From Fratercula arctica (Eukaryota > Chordata > Aves > Charadriiformes > Alcidae), in NCBI GenBank assembly GCA_947846985.1, contig CANTUZ010000009.1:682001-746000 (forward strand): a stretch of 64,000 bases of DNA, read 5' to 3'. This document shows, one piece after another, positions 1 to 10,625 of the stretch; the stretch's first letter is position 1, and the number at the start of each line of letters is the position of its first letter. The translations under genes and the position numbers were made by a program. The notes beneath the pieces were generated by a model. That model was not told the origin of the DNA. It searched no databases and worked only from the letters and a program-made list of their open reading frames with translations.

Positions 1-258
1 ATTAACCCGTTCCTGGGGCTTGGCACAGTATGATAAATGTGTCTGCATTTTAAACAAACGGCACTTCGTTTGGAGAGCCATGAAGTTCAGGCTGTGATTA
101 TGCAGCTGCTCAAACGACTCACCCCCAGTGCTGGAGCCCGGCAGGCACCAGGGCAGCCCCCAGGCGATGGGAGGCGGTGACCCCCGGGCAGGCTGCAGCG
201 TCACCCCGGTCCCGGAGGGCAAACCCTGCCTGCGCAGCGGCCGTGGGGGGAGAGCCCC
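1..258. other. Unique non-coding DNA, nothing recognised
   Basis: The first ~120 bases lean AT-rich and then become GC-rich. The open frames here arise from GC richness and from the adjacent tetranucleotide repeat. I see no repeat family, splice signal or motif cluster. Confidence 0.5.
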
Positions 259-320
259 TCCATCCATCCATCCATCCATCCATCCATCCATCCATCCATC
301 CATCCATCCACCCACCCACC
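259..320. repeat. (ATCC)n tetranucleotide microsatellite
   Basis: About 13 uninterrupted ATCC units are followed by a short ACCC variant tail. Frames through it encode Ile-His-Pro-Ser repeats on one strand and Trp-Met-Asp-Gly repeats on the other. These are repeat translation, not protein. The array is probably length-polymorphic. Confidence 0.95.
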
Positions 321-530
321 CCACCTGCTGCAGCACCGGCCCTTAGCCAGCAGCACCGGTGGATGGAGCATCCTGCGCACTCACACGCAGACGTCCGCAG
401 GGAGCAGAACGGGCCGCGCAGCACAGAGGAGAGGGCTGGGGGGGACGCGGGGCGTGCAGTGCCCACTCCAGCTCCGGATGGAACAGAAGGAAGGGGAAGG
501 ACAGACAGAACCTGTGCCCGGTGGAGGGAA

Positions 531-672
531 TCACAGAATCCCAGAATGGTGGGGGTGGGAAGGGCCCTCTGGAGATCACCCAGTCCAATCCCCTGCCAGA
601 GCAGGGTCACCCAGAGCAGGTGGCACAGGAACGCGTCCAGGCGGGGTTGGAATGTCTCCAGAGACGGAGAAG
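531..672 (-). mobile_element. CR1 LINE 3'-end fragment (antisense)
   Basis: The plus strand begins TCACAGAATCCCAGAATGG and continues through the standard bird CR1 order: a GGAAGGGCC block, a CTGGAGATCACCCAGTCC block, CCTGCCAGAGCAGGGTCACC, and a 'gaatgtctccagaga' block. This is the reverse complement of the CR1 3' end, so the element lies on the minus strand. Homology fades after about 672, as expected for a 5'-truncated insertion. It has more mismatches and belongs to a different subfamily from the copies at 54,098 and 63,764. It carries no coding part. Confidence 0.88.
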
Positions 673-2337
673 ATCCCGGTGCTGCCCAGCAGAGCTCGGC
701 AGGGGGTGCTCACTGGGACCTGCTGCTCCCAGAAAACGATGGCCACAAAGCAATCGCCGATGGGAAGCCTCCTTTGGAAATCCTGCTGGTGACCAGGCCC
801 CCACCCTCTGCCCCGGCACAGGTGCCACCACGGCTGTAGCCCAGCCCTCCCCTCGCTCCACCGCCTGCATCTCCTGGAGCCCAGCTCTGTGCTCGTGGCA
901 GCGGCACAGCAGTCTCGCCAAAATACCCGGAGGCAATGGAGAAGATCCATCAGCTGCCTCCGAGGCTCATCCCTGCAGCCTCGGTGTCCCACCCTCCAGG
1001 GCTGTCCCAAGCCACCCCAGGCACGGGCTGACCTACACGGCCCGGGGAGCAAGTCCCTGCTCCCCCCTCCTTCCCCCTCGCTCGCAGAACGGGGTGGGAC
1101 TCACTCGGACATCAGTCAAGCTTAAGTCAAGTCTTAAAAAGCCTCCTGTGGCGAACGTGTTGGATGGGATCTGTCTGGGATGCAGCCAGGGGCGGGTTTT
1201 GATGCAGCGGCTGATGCAGCGTAGAGCAGAGGGTGTTACAGACGCGCCGCCCGGCGGGGGGCTGGGCTGGAGCTGAGCACGCAGCGGCTCTGCCAAACCC
1301 ATCCCAGGCCCCGGGAGATGCTCAGACCACAAACACACACAACTCCCCGCAGGCAGCAAGTCCTGCCAGCCGACGGGAACCACGCTCTGACAGCTCAGAG
1401 CTAAAATTTCAGGAACTGGTCTCTGCCTGCTCTCCTCTCCTGCATCCCCCCCTGCCTCCGCCCTGGGCTGAACAGCAAAGCTTGCCCCTTTCCCTTGCCG
1501 TGACATCCAAATGCGCCCAGCACTGGAAAAAATGAGAGATTCCCATTTCCATACACCGATATCGAAACTGGTATTTCAGCTGCCGCCAGCCGTGGGATGC
1601 CCTGCACGCAGGACCCTGCCGGGGCCGGGCTGATGGTGCCTGGCCAGGTCGCCCTCGCCAGCCGCGCACGGCAGCTGCGCCTGTGGCAGCCCCGCGGCCA
1701 CGGCCATCGGCTGGGGACCCGCTGGCAAAGCCGCAGGCTGGGCACCAGCTCCGCGAGGCTTCGATGCCTTGTGGCCATGCAGGATGGGCACCCACATAGC
1801 AGCTCCTGCGCAGCCCACCCCCGTGCTGCCCCGCGCTGGGGAAGCATCCCCAGACCCCCCCGTGGAGGGAGGAGATGCCAGGCCACGGTGGGCAGAGCAG
1901 ACACATTGGGAGCAGGAGGGACCCCAGGGCCACCCGCACTAGCCACATCCCCTTTGGTACAGCTCAAGGGCCAGAAACCCGGAGCCTGGGCACAACCTAA
2001 GCCAAAGGCGACTCCCTGGGCTGGCAAAGCTCCCGTCCCCCCGGGAGCCCAGTCCTGGCAGCGCTGAGCGCCCACCTCACCCCGCACCTCCCCAGCACAG
2101 AGCTTCATTTAATGAGCTGGGAATGGGCAGGTCCCGTCAGCTGCTGCTCCCGCGGGGAAGGCAGATGTGGACGGCCCTGGGCCGCGTCCCCGCGGCTGCT
2201 GTGCCCACCCCGTCCCTCCCCAAGGCAGACCCTTCAGGCCGGGGGTCCCCTCGCCCACCGCCCCGCCGCCACTGCGCCCGGGGACGCCCGGCACGGCTCG
2301 CGCTGGTCACTGGCACCTGCCAGGGAAACGAGGGCAC
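673..2337. other. GC-rich unique DNA, no gene recognised
   Basis: Several overlapping open frames of 60-300 codons run on both strands. They share no recognisable domain and sit in stop-poor GC-rich sequence. No interspersed repeat was recognised. Confidence 0.5.
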
Positions 2338-2920
2338 TCGTTTCTGAGCCTGAATACAGATTTAGGTGCCGAGCTTGGAAAAGCGTGGCCCAGATTGTGC
2401 TTTATTAATAGGCTAATTGAGTCTCTGCGTGTATCATCCATCACTGTCGAACACAACCACCGCCCAGTACAGGCTGCGCACCCCGCTCAGGTACAAGGGC
2501 ACGGAGTGGAAAGGAATAATGAAACCTGCCAGAATCCAAATCCCTTCTCCTGACTTAGAGCACGTTACTGTCCTTTCATTAAATAACACCCATTTTTTCA
2601 ATGAGGACTGCAGCAGCAACACGGAGCTTGTCAAGAGAGAAACTGCAGCATCTTCTGAGGAGTGGAACAAACAGCCGAGCCCTGCTCGCCACCGGCACGG
2701 AACAACCTTCCCACACCAGCTGTTCCGTGCCATCAAGAAGACTGGACCTCCTCCTGCATTATATGGAAAACAGTAATAATCACCGATTTTATTTTCTTCC
2801 CCTGGAAGAGATTACTTTTCAGGCTGAACTAAAGGGACACTTGACACAGCTGTGGAGGTTGAAACAACTGACCACGTAAGAGAAACTGTAGTCGCATAAA
2901 TAAAGACGTACTCATCAGCT
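2338..2920. other. AT-rich island, candidate conserved non-coding element
   Basis: A drop in GC against its flanks, with homeodomain-type core CTAATTGA at 2413-2420 and several TAAT/ATTA words. No splice or coding signal is convincing. The regulatory reading is inference; conservation across birds would decide it. Confidence 0.35.
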
Positions 2921-2944
2921 ATTCCAAATTAGCCCTGAAGGGCT

Positions 2945-3130
2945 GCTGTGACGGCGGCAGCTGCCGCAGCACCTGCAGCCCCCTGCCCCCCTGCTGCCGG
3001 CGGTGTGCGGCACATCTGGCGGCCGCGCCGGGCCCCTGCCCCGGCCCCGCGTGCTGCGGCGGGCGCCGTCCTGCTGTCGCTGACCCAGCTTCCGCACCCG
3101 GGAACGGCTGCTCCAGCAACAGCCACGGGG
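2945..3130. other. CpG-rich patch
   Basis: Dense CG dinucleotides, especially 3010-3080, wedged between two AT-rich islands. It is shorter than a standard CpG island. It may be an unmethylated regulatory element or simply the result of GC-biased conversion. No TATA box or clear first exon is seen. Confidence 0.35.
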
Positions 3131-3290
3131 AACGCCAGAGAAAGCTGCCAAAGCGTGACCCTCTCCGGCCAGGCGAGAAGGGCAGAGGGGGTGATTTCGC
3201 CACCCCCAGCATCACCCCCCTCCTCACTTCCCAAAGCCAGTCTGGCAGGGATTTGCTCCGGGCTCCTCTCCCTCTCCCTACCCCTGCCCT

Positions 3291-3660
3291 AAATTAGCAC
3301 AAACCTCTGCATAATGCTTTTCTCTGCAATTTTAGCACAGAGAAATCGCAACGAAAGACAAATCAGACATCCCCCCAGTCCAATGGAATATGGTGAGAGC
3401 GTAAAAATGCAAATGGCATTACAGGGGGAAATGCTTTCTCTTTGATCTCTCTAACTTGAATTAAACATATTCTAAATTAATCATTATGAGTATGTCTTTC
3501 AGGAAATTATCTGAACTGTCTTTACAAATCACAACTTAAAAGAGCTGTCTATTGCATAATATCGGCTTAAATATTCTGTTTTGATCTTTATATGTTCTTA
3601 TCAAATAAAGACTTGAATCTGTCTTGAGGTTTGCAAGTTTTGGAGGTCAGCCTTCCAGGG
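3291..3660. promoter_or_regulatory. AT-rich island with POU/octamer-like sites
   Basis: The sequence changes abruptly from GC-rich to AT-rich. It contains the canonical octamer ATGCAAAT at 3407-3414, two TGCATAAT words at 3308-3315 and 3553-3560, and TTAATCATTA at 3477-3486. POU and homeodomain factors bind words of this kind. Enhancer function is inferred only. An AATAAA at 3604-3609 has no upstream coding exon. Confidence 0.4.
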
Positions 3661-5380
3661 CACAGCAGTCTAACGGAGAGACTGTTGCCAGCGGCACCAC
3701 TGGCACCACCACCGCGCGCCAGGCTGATGCGCACCACGCCACGGTATTTGCCACTGAATTCTAACACTTGCCGACGACTTTCCTCTGCCTTAAACTTCCG
3801 TTAGGTATAAAAACTTGAGGAACTGCAGAGAAGCACAGATCATGTCCCAGCGCAGCTGGGCGCTGTAGGGCGGCGCGTTGCCGGTATTCCAGCTGCGTGC
3901 CGGAGCAGGACGAGGAGGAGCGCTCCCGGCGCAGGCTGGGCTGCAGAGGCCACGCAGTGGCTGCGCCAGGGGCTGGCATGGCCGCGCTGCCACTTGCAGG
4001 GCAGAGCTGCGGAGGATAACGCAGGTTGCCAGTCGCTCCTGACGTACCACATGGAATTGTTCTGATTCACAGCAGTCCCTAATTTTGCCTAGTCTGAGAC
4101 GAAGACGTGCCACTGCTCGCAGAAGGCTGCATTATGGCGCAGGCAGGCAGAAAATCCGCAGACCTGAGTTTTTCTGTGATGGTCCCTGCAGCTGCCCCAC
4201 GCATTGCCCCACAGCATGGGCAAAACCCGAATGGTTTCAGCGCTGCAGGGCAGTGCGGGGGCGATGCTCCTGGGGGGCCTGACCCCCTCCGCTCAGCCCC
4301 TGCATCCTCCCTGGTGCCTGACCGTGGCGGTGGGTGGTGGGACCAGGTCTCGTGGAGATCTCTCTGGAGCCCCGAGCACACCCCAGTGCCCTGACCCACG
4401 GCCCTGTGGGACCTCTGCAGACCAGCTGAGCTCCTTAGGGCAGCGTGGGTTTTGGGGACAGACTTGGGACAAGCCCGCCATGGGGCTGGAAGGGCTCAGG
4501 GTGCACGTTGCCTCGAGACACAGCTCCGTGCGCTCCTGGCAGCGGCCACAGCAGCAGCGCTCAGCCCAGCTCGCTGCCCTGCGCCCTTGGGCGGCACAAG
4601 CAAAGCCCCCCTGGGGACACACCATGGCCACCCAGCGCCGCCCCCCCCCCCCGTCACATTGCCGTTCCTCTGTAGCCGTGCCACAGGCTCTGCCAGCCCT
4701 GCCTGCCACCGTCCAGGGCACAGCGCCTGCCTGGGTGCGCTCCCCTCCTGCCACCCCGGGGGCTCCTGCCCATGGAGGAGAGGAGCCGGCTGAGGGACAA
4801 ACCCTGCCACGGGGGACACTGCCCTGGGAGAGGAGAGGTGCTGGCGCCGGGGATCCAGCGCCACCCGTGCTGCTGCTCTTCAACATGCTCCAGAGCCGTC
4901 CAGTCCCGCAGCATCTTTACGAGGTACCTGAGGAGCACTCACGTGTCAGCAACAGCTTCAGACGGAGACTTACTGTCTTCTGCTCGGGGAGGAGACGGGT
5001 TCATCAGCAGCCTTGGGAACGAGCTCTTCCAGGGAGCTTTACGATGCCTTTAAGGGGGGACAGAAAGACAGCGCTGCGCTGACGGCAGGGAGATCCTGCC
5101 TGGATTTCCCAGTGGTGAACGGTCCCACAGCCCACAGCTCTCTCCCGAGGACTGCAGCGTTCGCTGCTCGGCAAACTTCCACTGGGACCCATCCGGCCCC
5201 GGACCCGCGGGATGGCAGCAAGGATGCCCCCAGCCCAGCATCGTGGCTCCTCGCCCCCGAGCGCCTCGCCACGCCGCTCAGAAACCGTAACGTTTCTGAA
5301 GATGGAAAGTGCAGAATGCTGAAATTTGGCAGCCATCGCTGCAAAAGCGCTTTTGAACGACACACTGCAAAACAGAAACA
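3661..5380. other. GC-rich unique DNA, no gene recognised
   Basis: Open frames on both strands, including a 292-codon plus frame, overlap each other and contain no domain I recognise. A short C12 run lies at 4641-4652. Confidence 0.5.
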
Positions 5381-5522
5381 AGGTTTCTAGAGGGAGATAA
5401 GCGCCTCCAGCACTATCAAACAGAAGAATCCCAGATGATTTTTAAACTTTAAGAAGATTAAACTAACCTTGCATTCTTAGCTTTGCTAAGCTACTCAGCC
5501 AAAATTAGGGTCATCCACATCT

Positions 5523-5567
5523 AAAAAAAAAAAAAAAAAAAAAAAAAGAAAGAAAGAAAGAAAAAAG
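5523..5567. repeat. Poly-A and (GAAA)n tract
   Basis: Twenty-five A residues are followed by GAAA units and another A run. It could be a simple repeat or the remains of a retrotransposon tail. No element body was recognised upstream. Confidence 0.9.
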
Positions 5568-6350
5568 ATATATTTAAAAATAGTCACTCCTCTGAAAATG
5601 AATGCTGTGCCTCGCTTCAGGCAGGTGCGTTCCCCGTCCTGCCGCGCACAGCAGCTCTCCAGCAGCACTTCCATGTGCTCCGGCCGCGCTCCGGAGCCCT
5701 GAACTTGCAGCGAGAGGTGGCTTTGCACTGCAGGATGAGACCCAGGTCTGTCCTAAAGTTTTGCTTTTAGATACTGGTAGCACAGTTGGTTTTTAAACCA
5801 TTTATCATGTGCCGTGATGGTTTTGTTTCACTCCAGCTTCTTCATCGGGTATCACGCGGCACCAAGCCCAAAGCGATATAAAAGTGTGAGCTTCCCACCT
5901 CAGCCCCAGCACCACTGCCACCAAACCCGACACCTCCAGGACCAACGCCAGACCAGCAAGGCCAGTTTCCATGATGAGGCTGAGCACAACCAGCCCCTTC
6001 ACCAGCCCGGCCCCTTCCCGCAGCCTGCCGATGGCTCCGGGGATGGCACAACGGTACGTCTGCTGGAAAACCCCCATCGGCCAACCTGAAATGGGCTTCC
6101 TGCAAGGGGAAAGCGAGGGCTGGGTCCTGCATACTCCCTCGAGCATCGCTTTGCCCAGTGGTCTCACGGTGCGGGACATCTCTGAAATCCCCCAGCACGA
6201 TCTTCCCATCCCCTTCAGTGCGCTCGCACTGCGAAACTCTGCTCTGAGATACGGAACAGCTTCTGACCCTGCACCAAACCAGACCGGCCCAGCCGCCCAG
6301 CGCCCCTCGCAAAGGTCCTGCACCAGCTGGGAACCTGGAGCTGGTCCAGG
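5568..6350. other. Unique DNA, nothing recognised
   Basis: Mixed composition becoming GC-rich toward the minisatellite. Long frames on both strands run into the tandem array and are not supported as genes. Confidence 0.45.
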
Positions 6351-6495
6351 CCCAGGGAGGAGATGGAGGTGGTGGAGGAAGGGCCGGTCCCAGGGAGGAG
6401 ATGGAGGTGGTGGAGGAAGGGCCGGTCCCAGGGAGGAGATGGAGGTGGTGGAGGAAGGGCCGGTCCCAGGGAGGAGATGGAGGTGGTGGTGGAGG
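6351..6495. repeat. 38-bp minisatellite, about 3.7 units
   Basis: Units start at 6351, 6389, 6427 and 6465. Each contains GGGAGGAGATGGAGGTGGTG and ends near GGGCCGGT. The first three are essentially identical; the fourth diverges by an extra GGT before the array ends. The period is not a multiple of three and the unit lacks stop codons, so reading frames on both strands stay open across it. The long frames here therefore carry no evidence of coding. Confidence 0.95.
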
Positions 6496-7560
6496 AGCCC
6501 AGCAGAGCACGAGGGGCTGCAGACAGCAGCTGATCCCCCAACCACCGCCTCCACTTCCCAGCCACGGCGCTGCGAGGCAGAGGAGCAGGAGCGGCGATCA
6601 CGGGGAGACGCGGGAAGGGTACTCGCTGAAAGCAGGGCATCGTTCACGTTACTCAAGCAGCCACGCTGCACGCCTTGCATGGCCGGGAAGCTCCCAGGAC
6701 GCGATTCCCACAGCCACGGGCTGCAGGGGGGCTGGGAGCGAAACGGAGGGGCTGGGGGCGTTCTACCTCCTGCCAGGGGAAAAAGGAAAAGGCATCAGCA
6801 GAAGCTGCGGGGCATCCCGCATCTCCCCGCATGCAGGGGGAGAGGAGCAGGTCGGATGCCCGGAGGCACAGATGAGTTCAAAGCTGCTCGGCGTGGGCTG
6901 GGAAACGCTGGGGAGCGGCGGTGGGGGCTCTGCTGCACCTCAGCCCAATCAGCCACCCCGGAGAGCCAGCCGAGATCGCTCCAAACTGCGTAATAACAGA
7001 TTGCCTCTTCCCTCCCGTGTAATAACTCTGCGTTTCCTTCCACGCAAACTGGTGGGCACCTCTCCTCTGCCGTGCCCAGCTCCGGCAATGCCAGGTGGCC
7101 GCACCAAGCCAGGGCTCCAGCGGCTCAGGGCAGAAAGGGGCTTCAGAGCCCTGAGCAGCCCGTCCAACTGGGCTCACGGCCTCCACGGCCTGGATCTGCT
7201 CCACGGATATGGCCAAAAAGGACTGGAGAGCAGCAGGAGCAGGGTGACGAGTGGCACCAGGGGCTTTGCAACCCGCCGGGCCGAGCTCTCGCATCCCCTG
7301 GCTGCGGTTCGGCCGTTTGCAGAGTGTCACCTGTGTCCCGGCTCTCCCACAGGGCACGGCCGGGATCCGGCACGCAGCAGCACCCCGAGCCCGCGGGACG
7401 AGGGAGCCCGACCGGCCCCAGGAAAATGCTGCTCACCCGGAGCAGCACCGGCCACTGCCAGCCCCAGCCCGGCCCTGCCGCCCCCCAGCCCCACCGCAGC
7501 GTTGGAGCCCCTGGAGCTGCAGCGAGGAATTGCCCCAGCGCCGCTCTGCGGATTAAGCGC
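6496..7560. other. GC-rich unique DNA, no gene recognised
   Basis: A 442-codon plus-strand frame begins inside the minisatellite and crosses this stretch. It has Ser/Pro/Arg-rich low-complexity content, no domain, and competing frames on the other strand. I treat it as composition-driven. Confidence 0.5.
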
Positions 7561-8060
7561 GGGATTTACAGAAGAAATAGCAGCAGTTGAAAGCAGTTCC
7601 TTTCTGCACTATTTGGTTTGGAAATCTCATTGTGGGGCTGGCCATTCCTGCCTGCTTCCTGAGCTTAGGAGAAGATTATTTTTTGAAGGAAACTGTCAAA
7701 AAAAGTCTATTTTACAAAGTGAAGTTTAAGCTTAACTCTCTTTGGCAGCGACATCTGAGCAGGGAGAGATCAAAGACCCACCAGCTCCACTGCCAATGCG
7801 AAGAGATTTTCGCTAGCAATTTGATTGCAATATTGTGGTTTAAATGCTTCATTTTCAAAATTCAGCATTGTACTGTACAAGCCTGGGATTTATTATCCCT
7901 CGGACAAAGTTAATGTTCAGTTTGGAGGCAGGGCGAAGTCCTTCCAAGTGACAGCTCTTAGCCCTCAAAGTCAGCCAGTGCCTCATCTGAGCTACGGCAC
8001 GAGGAGGAAATGGGCAAAAATATGCCTGAGAATGTTCATTTCCAGCCAGGGAAGAAGCAT
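7561..8060. other. AT-rich island, candidate conserved non-coding element
   Basis: A marked AT-rich block between GC-rich flanks. It contains a RUNX-like TGTGGTT at 7834-7840 and TTGATTGCAAT-type words just before it. No exon boundary is apparent. Regulatory function is an inference from composition. Confidence 0.35.
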
Positions 8061-9360
8061 CTCAGGAATCTGTGACCATGCCTGGAGCAGAGCGCTCCAA
8101 GGGGGGGCATGACCTGCCATGGCCCCTCTCTCCCCGTGCCCCCCAGGAGGGGCTGTGGGCAGCAGGAGCAGCCTCAGCACTGGCCCAGAGGGTCCCCAAT
8201 GTCAGGGTGACCCCAATGTCGGGGTTGCCAACGTCAGCTGGGTGACCCCGAGGGGGACAGCAGAGCACCGTGCAGCTCTCGCACCATCCGCTGCTCCTGT
8301 GCAGGAGCCGAGACCTTCCTCCTGCCACTCCTGCCCTCTCCCTGTCCCCTGCTCCATCGCCACAGAAAGAAGCATTATTATTATTCACTAGTTTGATGTA
8401 TTATTACTGGCTATTTTGCTGCTGTTGCACCAGCTGATGCTCTGTGTGAGCAGGGCACCCAGGTGCCCGCCCGGGACCCCGCCGCAGGAGGAGGGGAGCA
8501 GGGGCACCCCCTGCCCACGGCACCCCCAACTCCAGCCCACGGAGAACCCAGCGGGCGCCGGAGCTCAGCAAGAGGCTGTTGTGCTCGAGTGTGTTGTGGC
8601 AGGAGCCCAAACCCTGTTTCCAGAAACTGCTGAGCAACACCAAGGAGCCTCAGTGTCACAAAGATCCACTGGGAAGATGCTCTCGGAGCCACCGGAGAAG
8701 GCAGGACTTCAGGAGAGTGCTGGGGGGCCGCTCCCAGGAATGGCCCCTTGGCTTCTGTGCAGACCCGGCGGGGGAAGAGCCCCGAGCAGGAGCAGCCCGA
8801 CGCAGCAGGGAGGAGAGGGGCGAGCACGGGCACGTTTCCAGACAAACCTCCGAGCCCCGGGCTGGCACCCAGCTGCCGCGGTGATGCCGGCCCCACCACA
8901 GGGACCAGGAGGGGATGGAGGGACAAGGGTGAGAGGGAAATGATTTTTCCTGGGAGGATGCCACGGACGGCTTCCCAAGGCAGCCCCAGCACAGGGGAAA
9001 AGGAGGATAAAAGGCCATGGAGAACCAGGTGGCTGGGGAGGGCTTAGACCAGGGACACGCAGACCCCGAGGAGCACCAGCCCCCAGTGGCGAGCGGTTGG
9101 GGACGTGCTGCTGCCAGGCCCCAGCAAGCCCACCCTGCCCACCAACAGGTCAACAAGTCTCCATGAAACGCACACAAAAAGCCCTCTCAGCAAAGGCGGC
9201 GGCAGAAGCAGTCGCCTGACGAGCAAAGGGCAGCTGCGAGCAAGCAGCGAAGTGGGACACGCGGAACGGTGTCCCGAGAGCCCCAGCTCCCCGCAGGCTG
9301 CAGCCCCCCCAGCCGTGCTGCCACAGCCCCCCGCTGCCGTCCCACCCGCGGACCCGGAGT
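8061..9360. other. GC-rich unique DNA with a weak 17-bp tandem repeat
   Basis: At 8194-8245 the word CCCCAATGTCAGGGTGA is repeated about three times with growing divergence. The rest is GC-rich, with overlapping frames and no recognised gene. Confidence 0.45.
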
Positions 9361-9890
9361 AAGGGAAAGGGGTTTTACATCACACTCGAACGTAATCCTG
9401 CTGTATTTATAGCATATGCTTTTCACTATTAATTCCCTGTTATCTGTAATCCTTCTTCCTAGCTGACACAGTAATTTCTGTCTTCAAGCCTTAGCAGGGC
9501 AGTTTGCTCCAGAAGTTTATAAAGCTTTTGAGAAAGAAAGTTACTAATGAAGTGACTCTCCAAGCCTTAAACTCCAGATGATCGATTCCTTGTTTTAATC
9601 CACAAGCAGGTTTTTAAAACCCTTTGACGTGCTGGTGTATGCGAAAGGTCCTTCACGGCTCTCCATCACTGAATTTCAGCTGCTGATACTTCTGCATGTG
9701 TCCCCATTTAGGAAAGAATCCACTTCGGGACAGCAGTTGAGCACATTTTTAAATCCTAAATCACAATCAGGGATTTCTTCCCCCTTGAACATGCCAGCCT
9801 CCTGTGAACCGACGTGGGCTGTAACTGTTCATACCTCACTGCTGCGTCTGGTGAGGTTTTATCCCCTCGTTTGAGGAAGTTTTCCTGGCA
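9361..9890. other. AT-rich island, candidate conserved non-coding element
   Basis: AT-rich against both flanks, with many short T and A runs. It includes an 81-codon frame of no recognised identity. No repeat family was identified. Confidence 0.3.
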
Positions 9891-10499
9891 ACTCGCTCTG
9901 TCCCTTCCCTTAACCCCACAAAGCCCAGTGCCGACACTGGCACCGCAGCTCTCCAGGCACAATCCCCACGGCCCCGGCGTCCCCTCAGCGAGGGGCAGGA
10001 TCTCGCTGGAAACAGAGCAGAGAACAGCACAGCACCGCCGTCCTCCCCGTCCCGCATCGCCTCCCAGGGCGGCTCGGCCCTGGGGGCACCGATGCTGCAC
10101 AGCAGGTCCCTGTCCTCCCCGGGGGGCTGGGAGAGACCCCGGCCGGGCAAAAGGCACCTCGCTGCCGAGCCCCGTCTCTCCCAGGACGGCAGCTCCCTGC
10201 ACACTCCAGCTCCATGAAAAGGCAGGTATGGAGGCACCGGAGCCGCTCTCAGCGCCGCTGGGCAGGGGTCCTGCCCCAGGCAGAGGGCTACCAGCGCACA
10301 GCAGAGCCCGAGCGGTGGGGACAGGGCTGCTAGCGACCACCGGCCACTGCACAGACCAGAACAGACCCCGGCAGTGCCATCAGACACGTCTCCCGCTCGG
10401 GCTCCAGTCCTCGGTGCCGGCGACAGGGACATCTGTTCACTCTTCTCGCAGCAAAACATTCGTCAGCGAGTCACCGCTAAGAACAAGGGCGACATGAGT
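9891..10499. other. GC-rich unique DNA, nothing recognised
   Basis: Open frames of about 200 codons occur on both strands over the same bases, which is typical of stop-poor GC-rich DNA. Confidence 0.5.
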
Positions 10500-10625
10500 T
10501 TCTGCCCAAATGGTGAGTTTCGCAGCATTCAAATATTTATCGTGGATTAAATACAGGGGATTTTTAAAAATCAATTAAAGGGGAAAAAAAAAATTATTTA
10601 AAAAAAATAATCCTGACAAGTGCTG
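10500..10625. other. Short A/T-rich block
   Basis: Runs of A and T with ATCAATTAAAG-type words, abruptly bounded by GC-rich DNA. It is too short to classify. Confidence 0.4.

Noticed and set aside
5805..6680. 291-codon minus-strand open frame
   Set aside because: Crosses the same minisatellite; the repetitive Pro/Ser/Leu peptide is a translation of the array.
6401..7729. 442-codon plus-strand open frame
   Set aside because: Starts inside the 38-bp minisatellite, low-complexity Ser/Pro/Arg content, opposite-strand long frames over the same bases, no domain.
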